Source of the DNA: Flavihumibacter profundi
GTDB lineage: Bacteria; Bacteroidota; Bacteroidia; Chitinophagales; Chitinophagaceae
DNA length: 64,000 bases
Assembly: GCF_020076305.1 (NCBI RefSeq)
Contig: NZ_JAIQXE010000002.1
Location: 1,071,312-1,135,311 of the forward strand
Reading direction: 5' to 3'
The stretch's first letter is position 1, and every line of letters starts with the position of its first letter. The translations under genes were made by a program, and so were the position numbers. The notes below the pieces were generated by a model. That model had not been told where the DNA came from and ran no database searches. It saw only the letters and a list, made by a program, of their open reading frames with translations. Positions 25,131 to 33,915 of the stretch are shown here, piece after piece.

Positions 25131-27497
25131 TTATATAGCTCCTTTATCTTTCAATGCCTTCCATACCTTGGCTGGTGTGATCGGGATATCAAGATGGGTG
25201 ATGCCAAATGGACTTAACGCATCTACAATAGCATTAGCAATGGCCGGTGGTGCACCTACAGTTGGTGATTCGCCGACGCCTTTAGCACCAATCGGATGGT
25301 GTGGCGATGGTGTAATTACGTGGCCGGTTTCCCAACTGGGTGATTCTACGGCTGTGGGTACCAGGTAGTCCATCAGTGTTCCATTTAATATGTTGCCATC
25401 TTCATCATAGATCAGTTCTTCATACATAGCCGGTGCAATGCCTTGTGTCAGACCTCCGTGTACCTGTCCCTGTACAATCATTGGATTAATGATATTGCCA
25501 CAATCATCTATGGCTACAAAACGGCGCACATGGATTCCGCCGGTTTCCTTGTCAATATCAACCACGCAGATATATGCTCCGGATGGGAAGGTGAGGTTTG
25601 GCGGATCGTAATAATGTGTGGCTTCAAATCCGGCCTCCATACCCTGTGGGTGATTGGTATAGGACGCGAAAACAATTTCCTGGATGGTTTTTGATTTTTC
25701 AGGAGCACCTTTCACCCAGAATTTTCCTGGTTCCCATTCCAGGTCTTCTTCACTGACTTCAAGCAGGTAGGCAGCAATTTTACGGGCTTTGGCGACTAAC
25801 TTGCGGGAAGCCATAGCCGCAGCCGCACCTGCAGTTGGTGTACTTCTTGATGCATAGGTTCCCAATCCGTAAGGAGCGGTATCTGTATCACCTTCTTCAA
25901 CCTGGATATTCTCTGCCGGGATACCTAATTCTTCGGCAATGATCTGTGCATAAGTAGTTTCATGTCCCTGGCCCTGGGATTTTGTACCAAAACGTGCGAT
26001 GGCTTTACCGGTTGGGTGAACACGAATCTCGGCGCTGTCAAACATTTTTATACCGAGGATATCAAAGTCTTTTGAAGGACCGGCACCTACAATTTCTGTA
26101 AATGTGGAGAGGCCTATACCCATCAGCTCACCTTTCTTTCTTTTTTCAGCCTGTTCTTTCCGCAATTCCCAATAGCCAACGGCATCCATAGCCTTTAAAA
26201 GCCCTTTATGGTAATCGCCGCTATCGTAGATCCAGCCGGTTGGTGATTTCCAGGGGAAGTCCTCTTTCTTGATGAAGTTTTCCATCCTAAGGTCAGCCGG
26301 GTCTTTTCCTATTTCTAGGGCGAACCTGTCGGTCATGCGTTCGATCGCATGCACAGCTTCGGTAACCCTGAATGAGCAACGATAGGCAACACCACCAGGA
26401 GGTTTGTTGGTATAAACAGCATCGCATTCCATATAGGAAGTGTCGTAATCATAGGAGCCAGTTGCAATGGAGAACATACCCGTCGGGAATTTTGATGGGT
26501 TGGCAGATGCATCGGTATAACCGTGGTCGGCGAGAATTTTGAAACGAGTAGCGAGGATCTTACCATCTTTTGTACCTGCCATTTCTGCTGTGATATGATA
26601 GTCGCGCGCGAATGAATCGGCCTGCAGGTTTTCACTGCGGTCTTCGATCCATTTCACGGGTTTGCCAACCAGGAAGGAAACAGCAATGGCAATTACATAG
26701 CCGGGATATACCGGCACTTTGCCACCGAATCCCCCTCCAATATCAGGGGAAATAACCCGAATCTTTTCTTCTGTTAAACCAACGTGACCTGCCACCAGCG
26801 CAATTACCGTGCGGATGGCATGCGGCGCCTGTGTGGTCATATACATCGTGAGGTGATTGTTGATTTTGTCATAATCGGCTACACAACCACAGGTTTCGAT
26901 GGAAGCCACATGGATGCGGGGGATATGCATCTGTTCTTTAACCACTACATCGGCCGATGCGAAAACGGCTTCCGTTTTGGCTTTGTCGCCTGCCTCCCAA
27001 TGCCAGATATGGTTATCTTTTTTACCAGCTTTGTCTGTCCTTAAAACGGGAGCATCCGGATCCATGGATTTGTAAGGATCGATCACGGGTTTCATCTTCT
27101 CATAATCAACTTTCACTGCTTCACGACCATCACGTGCGGCATACCTGCTCGTGGCGATAACCGCAGCCACTTCCTGCGCCTGGTACATCACTGTGTCTGT
27201 TGGCAATACCATTTGCGTATCAGACATCAGGGTGGGCATCCAATGGAGATTGTATTTCTCAAGGTCGCGGCCGGTAACCACTGCAACTACCCCAGGCACT
27301 TTCATGGCCTCTTCAATATTGATCTTTTTTATTTTGGCATAGGCATACGGACTCCTTACAATATCCATATACAGCATGCCCGGAAGTTTGATGTCATCCA
27401 CATAATGGCCCTTACCCTGTATGAAGCGGATGTCTTCCTTTCTTTTCAGGGAATGGCCCATGCCACCGATTTCCTTTGATGTTTTACACTTATTCAT
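25131..27497 (-). CDS. coxL: CoxL, form I aerobic CO dehydrogenase large (molybdenum) subunit
   Basis: 788 residues, close to the 809 of Oligotropha CoxL. The active-site loop reads A-Y-R-Cys374-S-F-R, the AYxCSFR signature that separates form I (true CO oxidisers) from form II-like xanthine dehydrogenase relatives. Other cofactor residues are in TQAPH, PDIGGGFGGK, GQGHETTYAQI and the catalytic Glu743 in GVGES. In the known enzyme Cys binds copper bridged to Mo, and CO + H2O become CO2, two protons and two electrons. It sits in the standard M-S-L order. No signal peptide; a cytoplasmic enzyme near the inner membrane. Confidence 0.96.
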   Translation of the reverse strand: MNKCKTSKEIGGMGHSLKRKEDIRFIQGKGHYVDDIKLPGMLYMDIVRSPYAYAKIKKINIEEAMKVPGVVAVVTGRDLEKYNLHWMPTLMSDTQMVLPTDTVMYQAQEVAAVIATSRYAARDGREAVKVDYEKMKPVIDPYKSMDPDAPVLRTDKAGKKDNHIWHWEAGDKAKTEAVFASADVVVKEQMHIPRIHVASIETCGCVADYDKINNHLTMYMTTQAPHAIRTVIALVAGHVGLTEEKIRVISPDIGGGFGGKVPVYPGYVIAIAVSFLVGKPVKWIEDRSENLQADSFARDYHITAEMAGTKDGKILATRFKILADHGYTDASANPSKFPTGMFSIATGSYDYDTSYMECDAVYTNKPPGGVAYRCSFRVTEAVHAIERMTDRFALEIGKDPADLRMENFIKKEDFPWKSPTGWIYDSGDYHKGLLKAMDAVGYWELRKEQAEKRKKGELMGIGLSTFTEIVGAGPSKDFDILGIKMFDSAEIRVHPTGKAIARFGTKSQGQGHETTYAQIIAEELGIPAENIQVEEGDTDTAPYGLGTYASRSTPTAGAAAAMASRKLVAKARKIAAYLLEVSEEDLEWEPGKFWVKGAPEKSKTIQEIVFASYTNHPQGMEAGFEATHYYDPPNLTFPSGAYICVVDIDKETGGIHVRRFVAIDDCGNIINPMIVQGQVHGGLTQGIAPAMYEELIYDEDGNILNGTLMDYLVPTAVESPSWETGHVITPSPHHPIGAKGVGESPTVGAPPAIANAIVDALSPFGITHLDIPITPAKVWKALKDKGAI

Positions 27498-27529
27498 ATA
27501 ATGATGAATTGAATCGTTTTAAATAATTT

Positions 27530-28033
27530 TTATACAAATTGCGGTTCGGTGGATGGCAATTCTTCGCCACGCATTTTAGCGCCGGCATAAATAACCGCTT
27601 TCACAATATTATTATAGCCGGTGCAACGGCAAAGGTTACCCGAAATACCCCAGCGAATTTCTTCCTCAGTGGGATTGGGATTATTAGCCAGTAATTCTGT
27701 TGCCCGCATGATCATGCCCGGTGTGCAGAAACCGCAATGCAGCCCGTGGTTTTCCTTGAATCCTTCCTGGAGTGCAGAAAGCTCCCCGTTTACGGCCACT
27801 GCTTCAATAGTGGTAAGGGATTTCCCATTGGCCTGTACGGCTAGGACAGTGCAGGATTTGATGGATTTGCCATCCATTAATATGGTACAGGCGCCGCAGC
27901 TGGATGTATCGCAGCCAATATGTGTGCCCGTCAGGTTCAATACTTCCCTGATCATGTGCACCAATAGTAATCGGGGCTCCACTTCGAGGGTATGCTTTTC
28001 GCCGTTAACGGTTACGGTTATTTCTTTTAACAT
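27530..28033 (-). CDS. coxS: CoxS, CO dehydrogenase small iron-sulfur subunit
   Basis: 167 residues, the usual size. The N-terminal plant-ferredoxin-type cluster has Cys41, Cys46, Cys49 and Cys61 (CDTSSCGAC). The C-terminal four-helix cluster has Cys100, Cys103, Cys135 and Cys137 (CGFC, CRC). The two [2Fe-2S] clusters carry electrons from the Mo-Cu site in CoxL to FAD in CoxM. It lies 25 bp after coxM and 32 bp before coxL. Confidence 0.96.
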   Translation of the reverse strand: MLKEITVTVNGEKHTLEVEPRLLLVHMIREVLNLTGTHIGCDTSSCGACTILMDGKSIKSCTVLAVQANGKSLTTIEAVAVNGELSALQEGFKENHGLHCGFCTPGMIMRATELLANNPNPTEEEIRWGISGNLCRCTGYNNIVKAVIYAGAKMRGEELPSTEPQFV

Positions 28034-28058
28034 ATATTGTTCAGTTTATCAGTTATTG

Positions 28059-28931
28059 TTAATTGTTACTGGCCCGGTTGGCAGCTTCATGGATCATACG
28101 TTTCACCAGCACGGCCACCATAGCGCGTTTGTATTCTTCGGAGCCCCGCAGGTCGGCAGACGGACTGCAATCTTCCGATGCATACAGGGCTGCTTCAGCA
28201 ATGCTGTGTTCGGTAAGTGGCTTGCCGATTAGTGCCTGTTCGGAGCGCACTGCGCGCAAGGGTGTCGGGTTCACATTGGTTAATCCTATTCCCGCAGCTT
28301 TCACTATACCATCATCCCCGATGGTAATTTGGACAGCAACACCTGCAGTAGCATAATCACCCACTTTTCTTTCCAGTTTGTGGTAGGCACTACCGGTGCC
28401 TGTAGGTGGAATCGGAATCTGAATTTCTGTAAGGATCTCACCAAACTGCAGGGCAGTTGAGTAAAAGCCGAAGAAGAATTCATCAATTGGGATTTCTCTT
28501 GATCCTTCGGCACCCGTTGCAATAACGGTGGCATTCAAAGCCAGCATTACAGCAGGATGGTCATTTGCGGCATCGCCATGGGCAAGGTTACCACCAATGG
28601 TGCCACGGTTGCGTACCTGCGGATCAGCGATCAGTTTGGTGACATCTTTGAATATCGGAAAAATCTTGGCCAGGGCCGCCGAATGTTCTAATTCGGATTC
28701 GCGGGTCAGTCCGCCAATTTTCATCTTGCCGTTTTCTTCAACAATGTGGGAAAGTCCGGGGATGTTATTAATGTCCACCAGCACTTCAGGTGTGGCGAAC
28801 CGCAATTTCATCATGGGAATCAGGCTATGACCCCCGGAAAGGATCTTTGCCTCTTCGCCATACTGGTGTAATAATTTAATGGCCTCTTCTAATGTGCCTG
28901 GTGATTCGTACTGGAAGGATTGGGGGATCAT
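28059..28931 (-). CDS. coxM: CoxM, CO dehydrogenase medium FAD subunit
   Basis: 290 residues. The FAD-binding motifs are GGHS (33-36, in ILSGGHSLIP) and TIGG (111-114, in TIGGNLAHGD), at the same positions as in Oligotropha CoxM, followed by a C-terminal CO_deh_flav_C domain (LERKVGDYATAGVAV). It passes electrons from CoxS to the quinone pool. It starts 11 bp after the upstream membrane-protein gene. Confidence 0.95.
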   Translation of the reverse strand: MIPQSFQYESPGTLEEAIKLLHQYGEEAKILSGGHSLIPMMKLRFATPEVLVDINNIPGLSHIVEENGKMKIGGLTRESELEHSAALAKIFPIFKDVTKLIADPQVRNRGTIGGNLAHGDAANDHPAVMLALNATVIATGAEGSREIPIDEFFFGFYSTALQFGEILTEIQIPIPPTGTGSAYHKLERKVGDYATAGVAVQITIGDDGIVKAAGIGLTNVNPTPLRAVRSEQALIGKPLTEHSIAEAALYASEDCSPSADLRGSEEYKRAMVAVLVKRMIHEAANRASNN

Positions 28932-28942
28932 AACTGTTGATT

Positions 28943-29437
28943 TTATTGCTTTGTCAGATAATTAGTGGAATTGTTTTTGGATTGGGTAAGGGCAGTAATT
29001 TTTTCTAGCCAGCCGAAACGCTTCATGTTCATACCGATGCCGGTTAACATAATGAGCACGCCGGTAAAATAAAGGGCTTGACCACCTGCAGTAGTAACAC
29101 TATAAAATATACAGCTACTACCCGCCAGGGCCAGCCCCAGAGCATACCAGGTTCTTTTGTCTTTAAAGCTCAGGGTCAGGCTAACAAGGGTAAGCGAACA
29201 AAAAAAGAGGGAAATATAGAGTGTAACTGGATGGGTATGCGATACAGTAGAAGAAACCGAGCCTCCCTTGCCGCAGAGTACCATCGTGCTGGAAAAGGCC
29301 AAAACACAAAATGGGCATTTTGGGAGCACTGCCAGTATTATACCAGACAACAGGCCAATGCCTTTTTCCCGCTTTGATGGCGGTTTTGACTCGCTTTTAC
29401 AAGGAGCGCAATCGTTAACTTTTTGAGAGCAGGGCAT
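28943..29437 (-). CDS. Small membrane protein with CPFC motif, first gene of the cox operon
   Basis: 164 residues; I do not recognise a named family with certainty. The soluble N-terminus is Cys-rich (Cys3, Cys11, Cys14) and is followed by about four membrane segments. The first holds LPKCPFC with another Cys in VLCGKGG, a pattern loosely like MerC-type metal transporters or small redox/metal membrane proteins. Being 11 bp before coxM, it is probably co-transcribed. It may help copper supply or connect electrons to the membrane, since coxB, C, H and K are absent; both ideas are inference. Confidence 0.75.
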   Translation of the reverse strand: MPCSQKVNDCAPCKSESKPPSKREKGIGLLSGIILAVLPKCPFCVLAFSSTMVLCGKGGSVSSTVSHTHPVTLYISLFFCSLTLVSLTLSFKDKRTWYALGLALAGSSCIFYSVTTAGGQALYFTGVLIMLTGIGMNMKRFGWLEKITALTQSKNNSTNYLTKQ

Positions 29438-29814
29438 CTCGTTACGAATTTATATGGCTTAAGTGCTGAGGACTATTAATTTACGACAATTCGCAGATAA
29501 AACACCGCGGCGGGGAAAGTTAAATTTCCGGTCTGTCGCTTCGTTAAACAAATACCTCGTAGAGTAAATAGGAAACATAAACAGATTTCAAAAATTGCCA
29601 CCGGTTTGGTTGCAATTTAAAGGGTTGGATTTGCAAAAATACAAAGAGTGGTTAAACATCGAATGTATGATTTTCAACGATTATTGTCAAAATTTGTTCG
29701 GTTACTGGTGCTGTTATTTCATGATTATTTTGACAATAGCCATAGGAAAAAAATATTGTACCTTAAATTCTATCCTGATAGGGTAGCGTGAGCAAAAAAG
29801 AAATAATATAATGA
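29438..29814. other. Divergent intergenic region between cox operon and 29815 gene
   Basis: 377 bases that should hold the promoters of both the cox operon (leftwards) and the cupin-like gene (rightwards). I see no clean TTTG-N19-21-TAnnTTTG match for either. A TTGACA at 29731-29736 region with TATTGT 18 bases later is sigma70-like but overlaps the inverted repeat listed separately. The 63-codon frame at 29595-29786 has no family features and is not called. Confidence 0.5.
29682..29738. repeat. 12-bp perfect inverted repeat, 33-bp spacer (possible operator)
   Basis: Arm TATTGTCAAAAT (29682-29693) is repeated inverted as ATTTTGACAATA (29727-29738). Centre-to-centre distance is 45 bp. It lies upstream of the 29815 gene and about 250 bp upstream of the cox operon start, a position suited to a regulator. 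It could also form an mRNA hairpin. The half-sites contain TGTCA/TGACA. Confidence 0.6.
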
Positions 29815-30486
29815 ATGCTAAATGCTAAATTCTTGAATATCTTATTGATCGGGTTATCATTGTTACCTTCAAAATCAATATTGGCGCAGGTTCCTGTCAG
29901 GGAAGAACCCCGGCATCACAATGTTTTTGAAAATAAATACCTCAGGGTCTTAGATGTATGGCTGCCCCCGGGTGACACCACTTTATTCCATATACACGCC
30001 ACACCTTCTCTCTTTGTGCATTTTTCTACAACGAATATCGGTTCCCAGGTAAAGGGGGATGAATGGGTTAAAGATCGGCCCTCTTCAGGCAATGCGTCAT
30101 ACCGGTCCTTTATTGGGGATACTTTGGTTCACAGGGTAAGTAATTTTGATAAAGGTCCATTTCATGTAAATGATATTGAAATTCTCTCGGCTTATAATAC
30201 AAGTAGCAACAATACCCCCTTGCCATTCCCTGTATTATTTGACAACGAAAGGGCGACAGCATATCAATTGGTAAATCATGGATTCAATAAGGTGCCTATC
30301 CAGGGCCGCGGCCCCATGGTTGCAGAACTAATTTCAGGTGATGGGCTTCAATTTCACGCTGTAAAAAATAATCTGGTGAAGGAAATAATCGCCGGGAAGT
30401 ATCTGTATATAGAGCCAGGGGAATCATTTTATTTTTCTTCCAGTGGAATGGGTGATATTAACCTTGTGCTATTTGAGCTTAAATAG
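29815..30486 (+). CDS. Exported cupin-like protein of unknown function
   Basis: 223 residues. Signal peptide about 1-24 (ending ILAQ). The sequence FHIHATPSLFVHF resembles the metal-binding strand of cupins (His-x-His), and a later ELISGDGLQFHAV and IEPGESFYF fit a second cupin half. No enzyme family can be named. The start ATG 29815 is used because an ATG four bases upstream runs into a stop within four codons. It is followed after 27 bp by the P1 peptidase gene, so the pair may be co-transcribed. Confidence 0.7.
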   Translation: MLNAKFLNILLIGLSLLPSKSILAQVPVREEPRHHNVFENKYLRVLDVWLPPGDTTLFHIHATPSLFVHFSTTNIGSQVKGDEWVKDRPSSGNASYRSFIGDTLVHRVSNFDKGPFHVNDIEILSAYNTSSNNTPLPFPVLFDNERATAYQLVNHGFNKVPIQGRGPMVAELISGDGLQFHAVKNNLVKEIIAGKYLYIEPGESFYFSSSGMGDINLVLFELK

Positions 30487-30513
30487 GATGATCAACACTA
30501 TAATAACCTTCTC

Positions 30514-31677
30514 ATGAGACTTTCTGCCTGGCTTATTTTTTACCTGTTTACACAAATTGCTTCCTATGGACAAAAACCCAGGGCAAGGGATATCGGTATA
30601 CCATTTGAAGGGAATACAGGCAAATACAACGCCATTACAGATGTCTATGGTGTTGAAGTGGGGTATAGTACTATAATTACCGGAAATGGTAAAAATATCT
30701 TGGGCAAGGGTCCTGTCAGAACCGGGGTTACAGCCATCCTGCCCAGGGGGAAGAAAAATAACCCGGTTTACGCCAATTGGTATTCCTTAAACGGAAATGG
30801 TGAAATGACCGGGACCACCTGGATTACAGAATCGGGTTTTCTGGAAACACCCATCATGATCACTAATACCAATAGTGTTGGTGCAGTGCGGGATGCAGTG
30901 CTGAAATGGTTTGTAGATAAACATTGGTACAAAGAAGATTTTTGGTACACCTATCCAGTGGTAGCGGAAACATACGATGGTGGCCTAAATGATATTTATG
31001 GTTTCCATGTAACTGCCGAAAATGCCTATGAAGCCTTAAATACCGCTGGTACAGGCTTTTTAAAGGAGGGTAATGTTGGCGGCGGAACCGGTATGATGTG
31101 CCTTGGTTTTAAAGGGGGGACGGGAACCTCTTCCCGGATTGTAAAAATCAAAGACTCTTCCTATACCGTTGGTGTATTGGTGCAATCCAATTTCGGAAGA
31201 AAAAACAACCTGACCATTGCCGGTGTGCCTGTTGGTATTGAACTAAAAGATACCCTGAACTATGATATTAAATCTCCTCCGGCATCATATCGCCAGGAAG
31301 GCGATGGTTCAATAATAGTTGTCGTTGCTACGGATGCTCCATTACTACCGCATCAATTAAAAAGAATCGCTGCGCGGGTACCCCTTGGCGTTGGGAAAGT
31401 TGGCGGCCGGGGGGAAAATGGATCCGGAGATATTTTTATCGCTTTTTCCACGGCCAATCCTGATGCCTTCCAACGGGAAAAATTCGTAAAAGTTGATGTT
31501 TTGCCTAATGACATCATCAATCCTTTATTCGAAGCGACTGTACAAGCTGTTGAAGAAGCGATTATCAATGCGATGGTAGCGGCGGAAACCATGGAAGGTG
31601 TCAATGGGAACAAGGCCTATGCGATGCCCCATAAATTAGTCATTGACTTGTTAAGAAAGTATAATAGGATAAAATAA
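30514..31677 (+). CDS. P1 family (DmpA-like) aminopeptidase, exported
   Basis: 387 residues with a signal peptide (ending SYGQ). The N-terminal block ARDIGIPFEGNTGKYNAITDV, ITNTNSVG and GGGTGMMCLGFKGGTGTSSR are typical of DmpA/BapA enzymes. These split themselves before the Ser of the GTSS segment, freeing the nucleophile of the beta subunit, and cleave N-terminal D- or beta-amino acids or beta-peptides. It is periplasmic by its signal. It precedes a C45-type autoproteolytic hydrolase by 21 bp. Confidence 0.88.
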   Translation: MRLSAWLIFYLFTQIASYGQKPRARDIGIPFEGNTGKYNAITDVYGVEVGYSTIITGNGKNILGKGPVRTGVTAILPRGKKNNPVYANWYSLNGNGEMTGTTWITESGFLETPIMITNTNSVGAVRDAVLKWFVDKHWYKEDFWYTYPVVAETYDGGLNDIYGFHVTAENAYEALNTAGTGFLKEGNVGGGTGMMCLGFKGGTGTSSRIVKIKDSSYTVGVLVQSNFGRKNNLTIAGVPVGIELKDTLNYDIKSPPASYRQEGDGSIIVVVATDAPLLPHQLKRIAARVPLGVGKVGGRGENGSGDIFIAFSTANPDAFQREKFVKVDVLPNDIINPLFEATVQAVEEAIINAMVAAETMEGVNGNKAYAMPHKLVIDLLRKYNRIK

Positions 31678-31698
31678 TATTGCCTGAAACCAACCACC

Positions 31699-32880
31699 AT
31701 GAGATCAATCTGTTTTGCATTTTTATTGCAGTTACTTTTTATTGGCGCTTTTTCCCAGCCGGGTTCGAAGGCCAGAAATTTAAAAACCATAACAGTTTCG
31801 GGAAATGGTTACCAGCGTGGGCTGCAGCATGGACAACAATTAAAAAAGGATATTGCTGAGGTGCTTGTACTTTGGAAAGATGACCTGCAAAGCAGCATGA
31901 AAATGCCGGCGGATAGTTTTATTCAACAATTCATGTCCGGCACAAATTTTTTACCCGCCATAAAAAAATATACTCCCGATTTACTTGAAGAGGTAAAAGG
32001 AATAGCGGTTGGCTCGGGGCAATCTTTTAATGATATCCTTGCCTATCAATTGGTTGATGAATATTGGGTTTACCAGGATAAACTGAGCAATGACCCTTCT
32101 CACCACCATTGCAGTGGCATTGGGGTTCCGGCGATGAACGGGCAACCGGCTTTAATTGCCCAGAACATGGACCTGGAATCCTGGATGGACGGCTACCAGG
32201 TGGTGATGCATATTCTCCCCAATGGGAATACGCCTGAACAATTTGTGTTTACCAGTGCCGGATTGATCGGGTTGAATGGACTCAATGAACATGGTATCGG
32301 CACTTGTGTGAATACGCTCATGCAGCTGAATGCAAGTGGTGATGGGTTACCGGTAGCTTTTATAATTCGCGGTATCCTGGCACAGAAAAAAAGCAAAAAC
32401 GCAGTCGATTTTGTGCAGCATACAAAACATGCATCCGGACAAAATTATATACTCGGAACAGTTGATAGTGTTTATGATTTTGAAGCTTCAGGATCCAGGG
32501 TGGTTCGAATGCAACCTGATTTATCGGGTGCTGTTTACCATACCAACCATCCTGTTGTAAATGATGATATCAAATCGTGGTATACCAGTTATTATCAAGA
32601 CTACCTTGCCGGAAAGACACAGAATGATAACAGCGAACTTAGATTCGCAGCAGTGAAGTTCAGGGTAACGCGGGCTGATGTGAAAGATGATCAGCTGATT
32701 AAGTCCACTTTAAGGTCAAAAGACAATTTGGAAAACCCGGTTTGTCGTGCACATTTGCCCAATCATGCAGGCTTTACTTTTGGCTCCGTAATATATACTT
32801 TATCGGGTAAACTAACCATGCAGGTAACTGCTGGTCCGCCTGATGAATCGGAGTACCAGTCTTTTTATTTCAAAAAATGA
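31699..32880 (+). CDS. C45-family autoproteolytic acyltransferase/hydrolase, exported
   Basis: 393 residues. Signal peptide about 1-20 (ending AFSQ). GNGYQRGLQHGQQL is the usual N-terminal family block. Cys138 in HHHCSGIG is the expected N-terminal nucleophile exposed by self-cleavage, as in isopenicillin-N acyltransferase (peptidase C45). IAQNMDLESWMDG and GLIGLNGLNEHGIG follow as in the family. It probably cleaves or moves N-acyl groups in the periplasm; the substrate is unknown. Confidence 0.87.
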   Translation: MRSICFAFLLQLLFIGAFSQPGSKARNLKTITVSGNGYQRGLQHGQQLKKDIAEVLVLWKDDLQSSMKMPADSFIQQFMSGTNFLPAIKKYTPDLLEEVKGIAVGSGQSFNDILAYQLVDEYWVYQDKLSNDPSHHHCSGIGVPAMNGQPALIAQNMDLESWMDGYQVVMHILPNGNTPEQFVFTSAGLIGLNGLNEHGIGTCVNTLMQLNASGDGLPVAFIIRGILAQKKSKNAVDFVQHTKHASGQNYILGTVDSVYDFEASGSRVVRMQPDLSGAVYHTNHPVVNDDIKSWYTSYYQDYLAGKTQNDNSELRFAAVKFRVTRADVKDDQLIKSTLRSKDNLENPVCRAHLPNHAGFTFGSVIYTLSGKLTMQVTAGPPDESEYQSFYFKK

Positions 32881-33102
32881 ATGACCCTGTTTCCCAAAAC
32901 ATTAGAGCCGCATAGTTTTGTCATTGGTTTACTGGGAAAAAGTCAAACAATAAAGTAAAAAACAGAAGTCTCAAGGGAGGATTCGTTTCACTGGTAATGA
33001 TAATAATCGTACTTTTTGCACTATTTATTAAAGGTTGGTGATGTTCTTTTAATAGTACATTAAGCAATTAAATTTCAATTATATACATAAAAAGTAGGAT
33101 CC
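32881..33102. other. Intergenic region with a possible 14-codon membrane peptide
   Basis: 222 bases between the C45 gene and the methyltransferase-like gene. ATG 32997 opens a 14-codon frame to TGA 33041, with a GGGAGGA sequence about 18 bases upstream. The product would be a hydrophobic peptide (MIIIVLFALFIKGW). The same frame is open further back and encodes basic residues before this segment, but has no other normal start codon. It may be a gene remnant or a small membrane protein. Confidence 0.25.
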
Positions 33103-33855
33103 ATGGCATTACTTGAAAAATTTGAGCAGGACGGTGTTTGGCTTTTTAAATACCGCAGTACACTTCCAATAATTATTTTGGTAATTGGGTTAATTGTCTA
33201 CCTGTTTACTGAAATCAATCCAGGACCGGTTACATTAGAAGGGACTATTTATGAACATTATTATGAAATACTTTGTCTTGCTTTTAGTTTATTAGGATTA
33301 TTTATAAGGGTATATACGGTTGGACATACACCCTCAAATACATCCGGTAGAAATACTGAGGAACAAGTAGCTGATTCCCTTAACACAACAGGAATATATT
33401 CCATTGTAAGGCATCCCCTGTACCTGGGGAATTTTTTTATGTGGCTAGGCCCGGCATTATTGACGGGGCATTTATGGTTTGTAATATCCTTTTGTTTATT
33501 TTATTGGTTGTATTATGAAAGGATCATGTTTGCAGAAGAGCAATTCCTGAGACGGAAGTTCGGGACCATGTATACTGATTGGGCAGAAAACAGGCCTGCT
33601 TTTATTCCTGACTTTAAAAATTTCGTAAAGCCCAACCTGCCCTTTAGCTGGAAAAAAGTGATGAAACAGGAGAAAAATGGACTGTTAGCGGTTTTTTTAG
33701 TTTTCCTGGGTTTTGATATCGTCGGAAATCTGATAAGACACAGTACTGACTTCAATGATTTTTTAATCGCAGGTACCATTCTCACCTTACTTCTTTATGT
33801 TGTATTTAAGTATCTTGATAAATGGACGAGAGTTTTCAGTGAGGAAGGCAGGTAA
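33103..33855 (+). CDS. Isoprenylcysteine-carboxymethyltransferase-like membrane methyltransferase
   Basis: 250 residues with about five or six membrane segments. The motif GIYSIVRHPLYLGNFF (about 99-114) is the SAM-binding signature of the ICMT/PEMT family, with a later EEQFLRRKFG and a conserved W-x-x-N-R-P-A-F-I-P. In bacteria such proteins methylate lipids, for example lipid A phosphate in Leptospira, or unknown substrates. The hydrophobic C-terminal extension (about 190-245) adds two more segments. Separate transcription is likely because 222 bp lie upstream. Confidence 0.8.
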   Translation: MALLEKFEQDGVWLFKYRSTLPIIILVIGLIVYLFTEINPGPVTLEGTIYEHYYEILCLAFSLLGLFIRVYTVGHTPSNTSGRNTEEQVADSLNTTGIYSIVRHPLYLGNFFMWLGPALLTGHLWFVISFCLFYWLYYERIMFAEEQFLRRKFGTMYTDWAENRPAFIPDFKNFVKPNLPFSWKKVMKQEKNGLLAVFLVFLGFDIVGNLIRHSTDFNDFLIAGTILTLLLYVVFKYLDKWTRVFSEEGR

Positions 33856-33915
33856 TTTTATTGTATAGGAAAATGATGCTTAAGTTTTAGTAAATTGTCA
33901 TATAAGCCTTATTAT

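Noticed and set aside
27621..28232. 203-codon frame opposite coxS and coxM
   Set aside because: Shadow of two conserved genes in the other strand.
29595..29786. 63-codon plus-strand frame in the cox intergenic region
   Set aside because: No ribosome site, no family features, and it covers the inverted repeat; probably chance.
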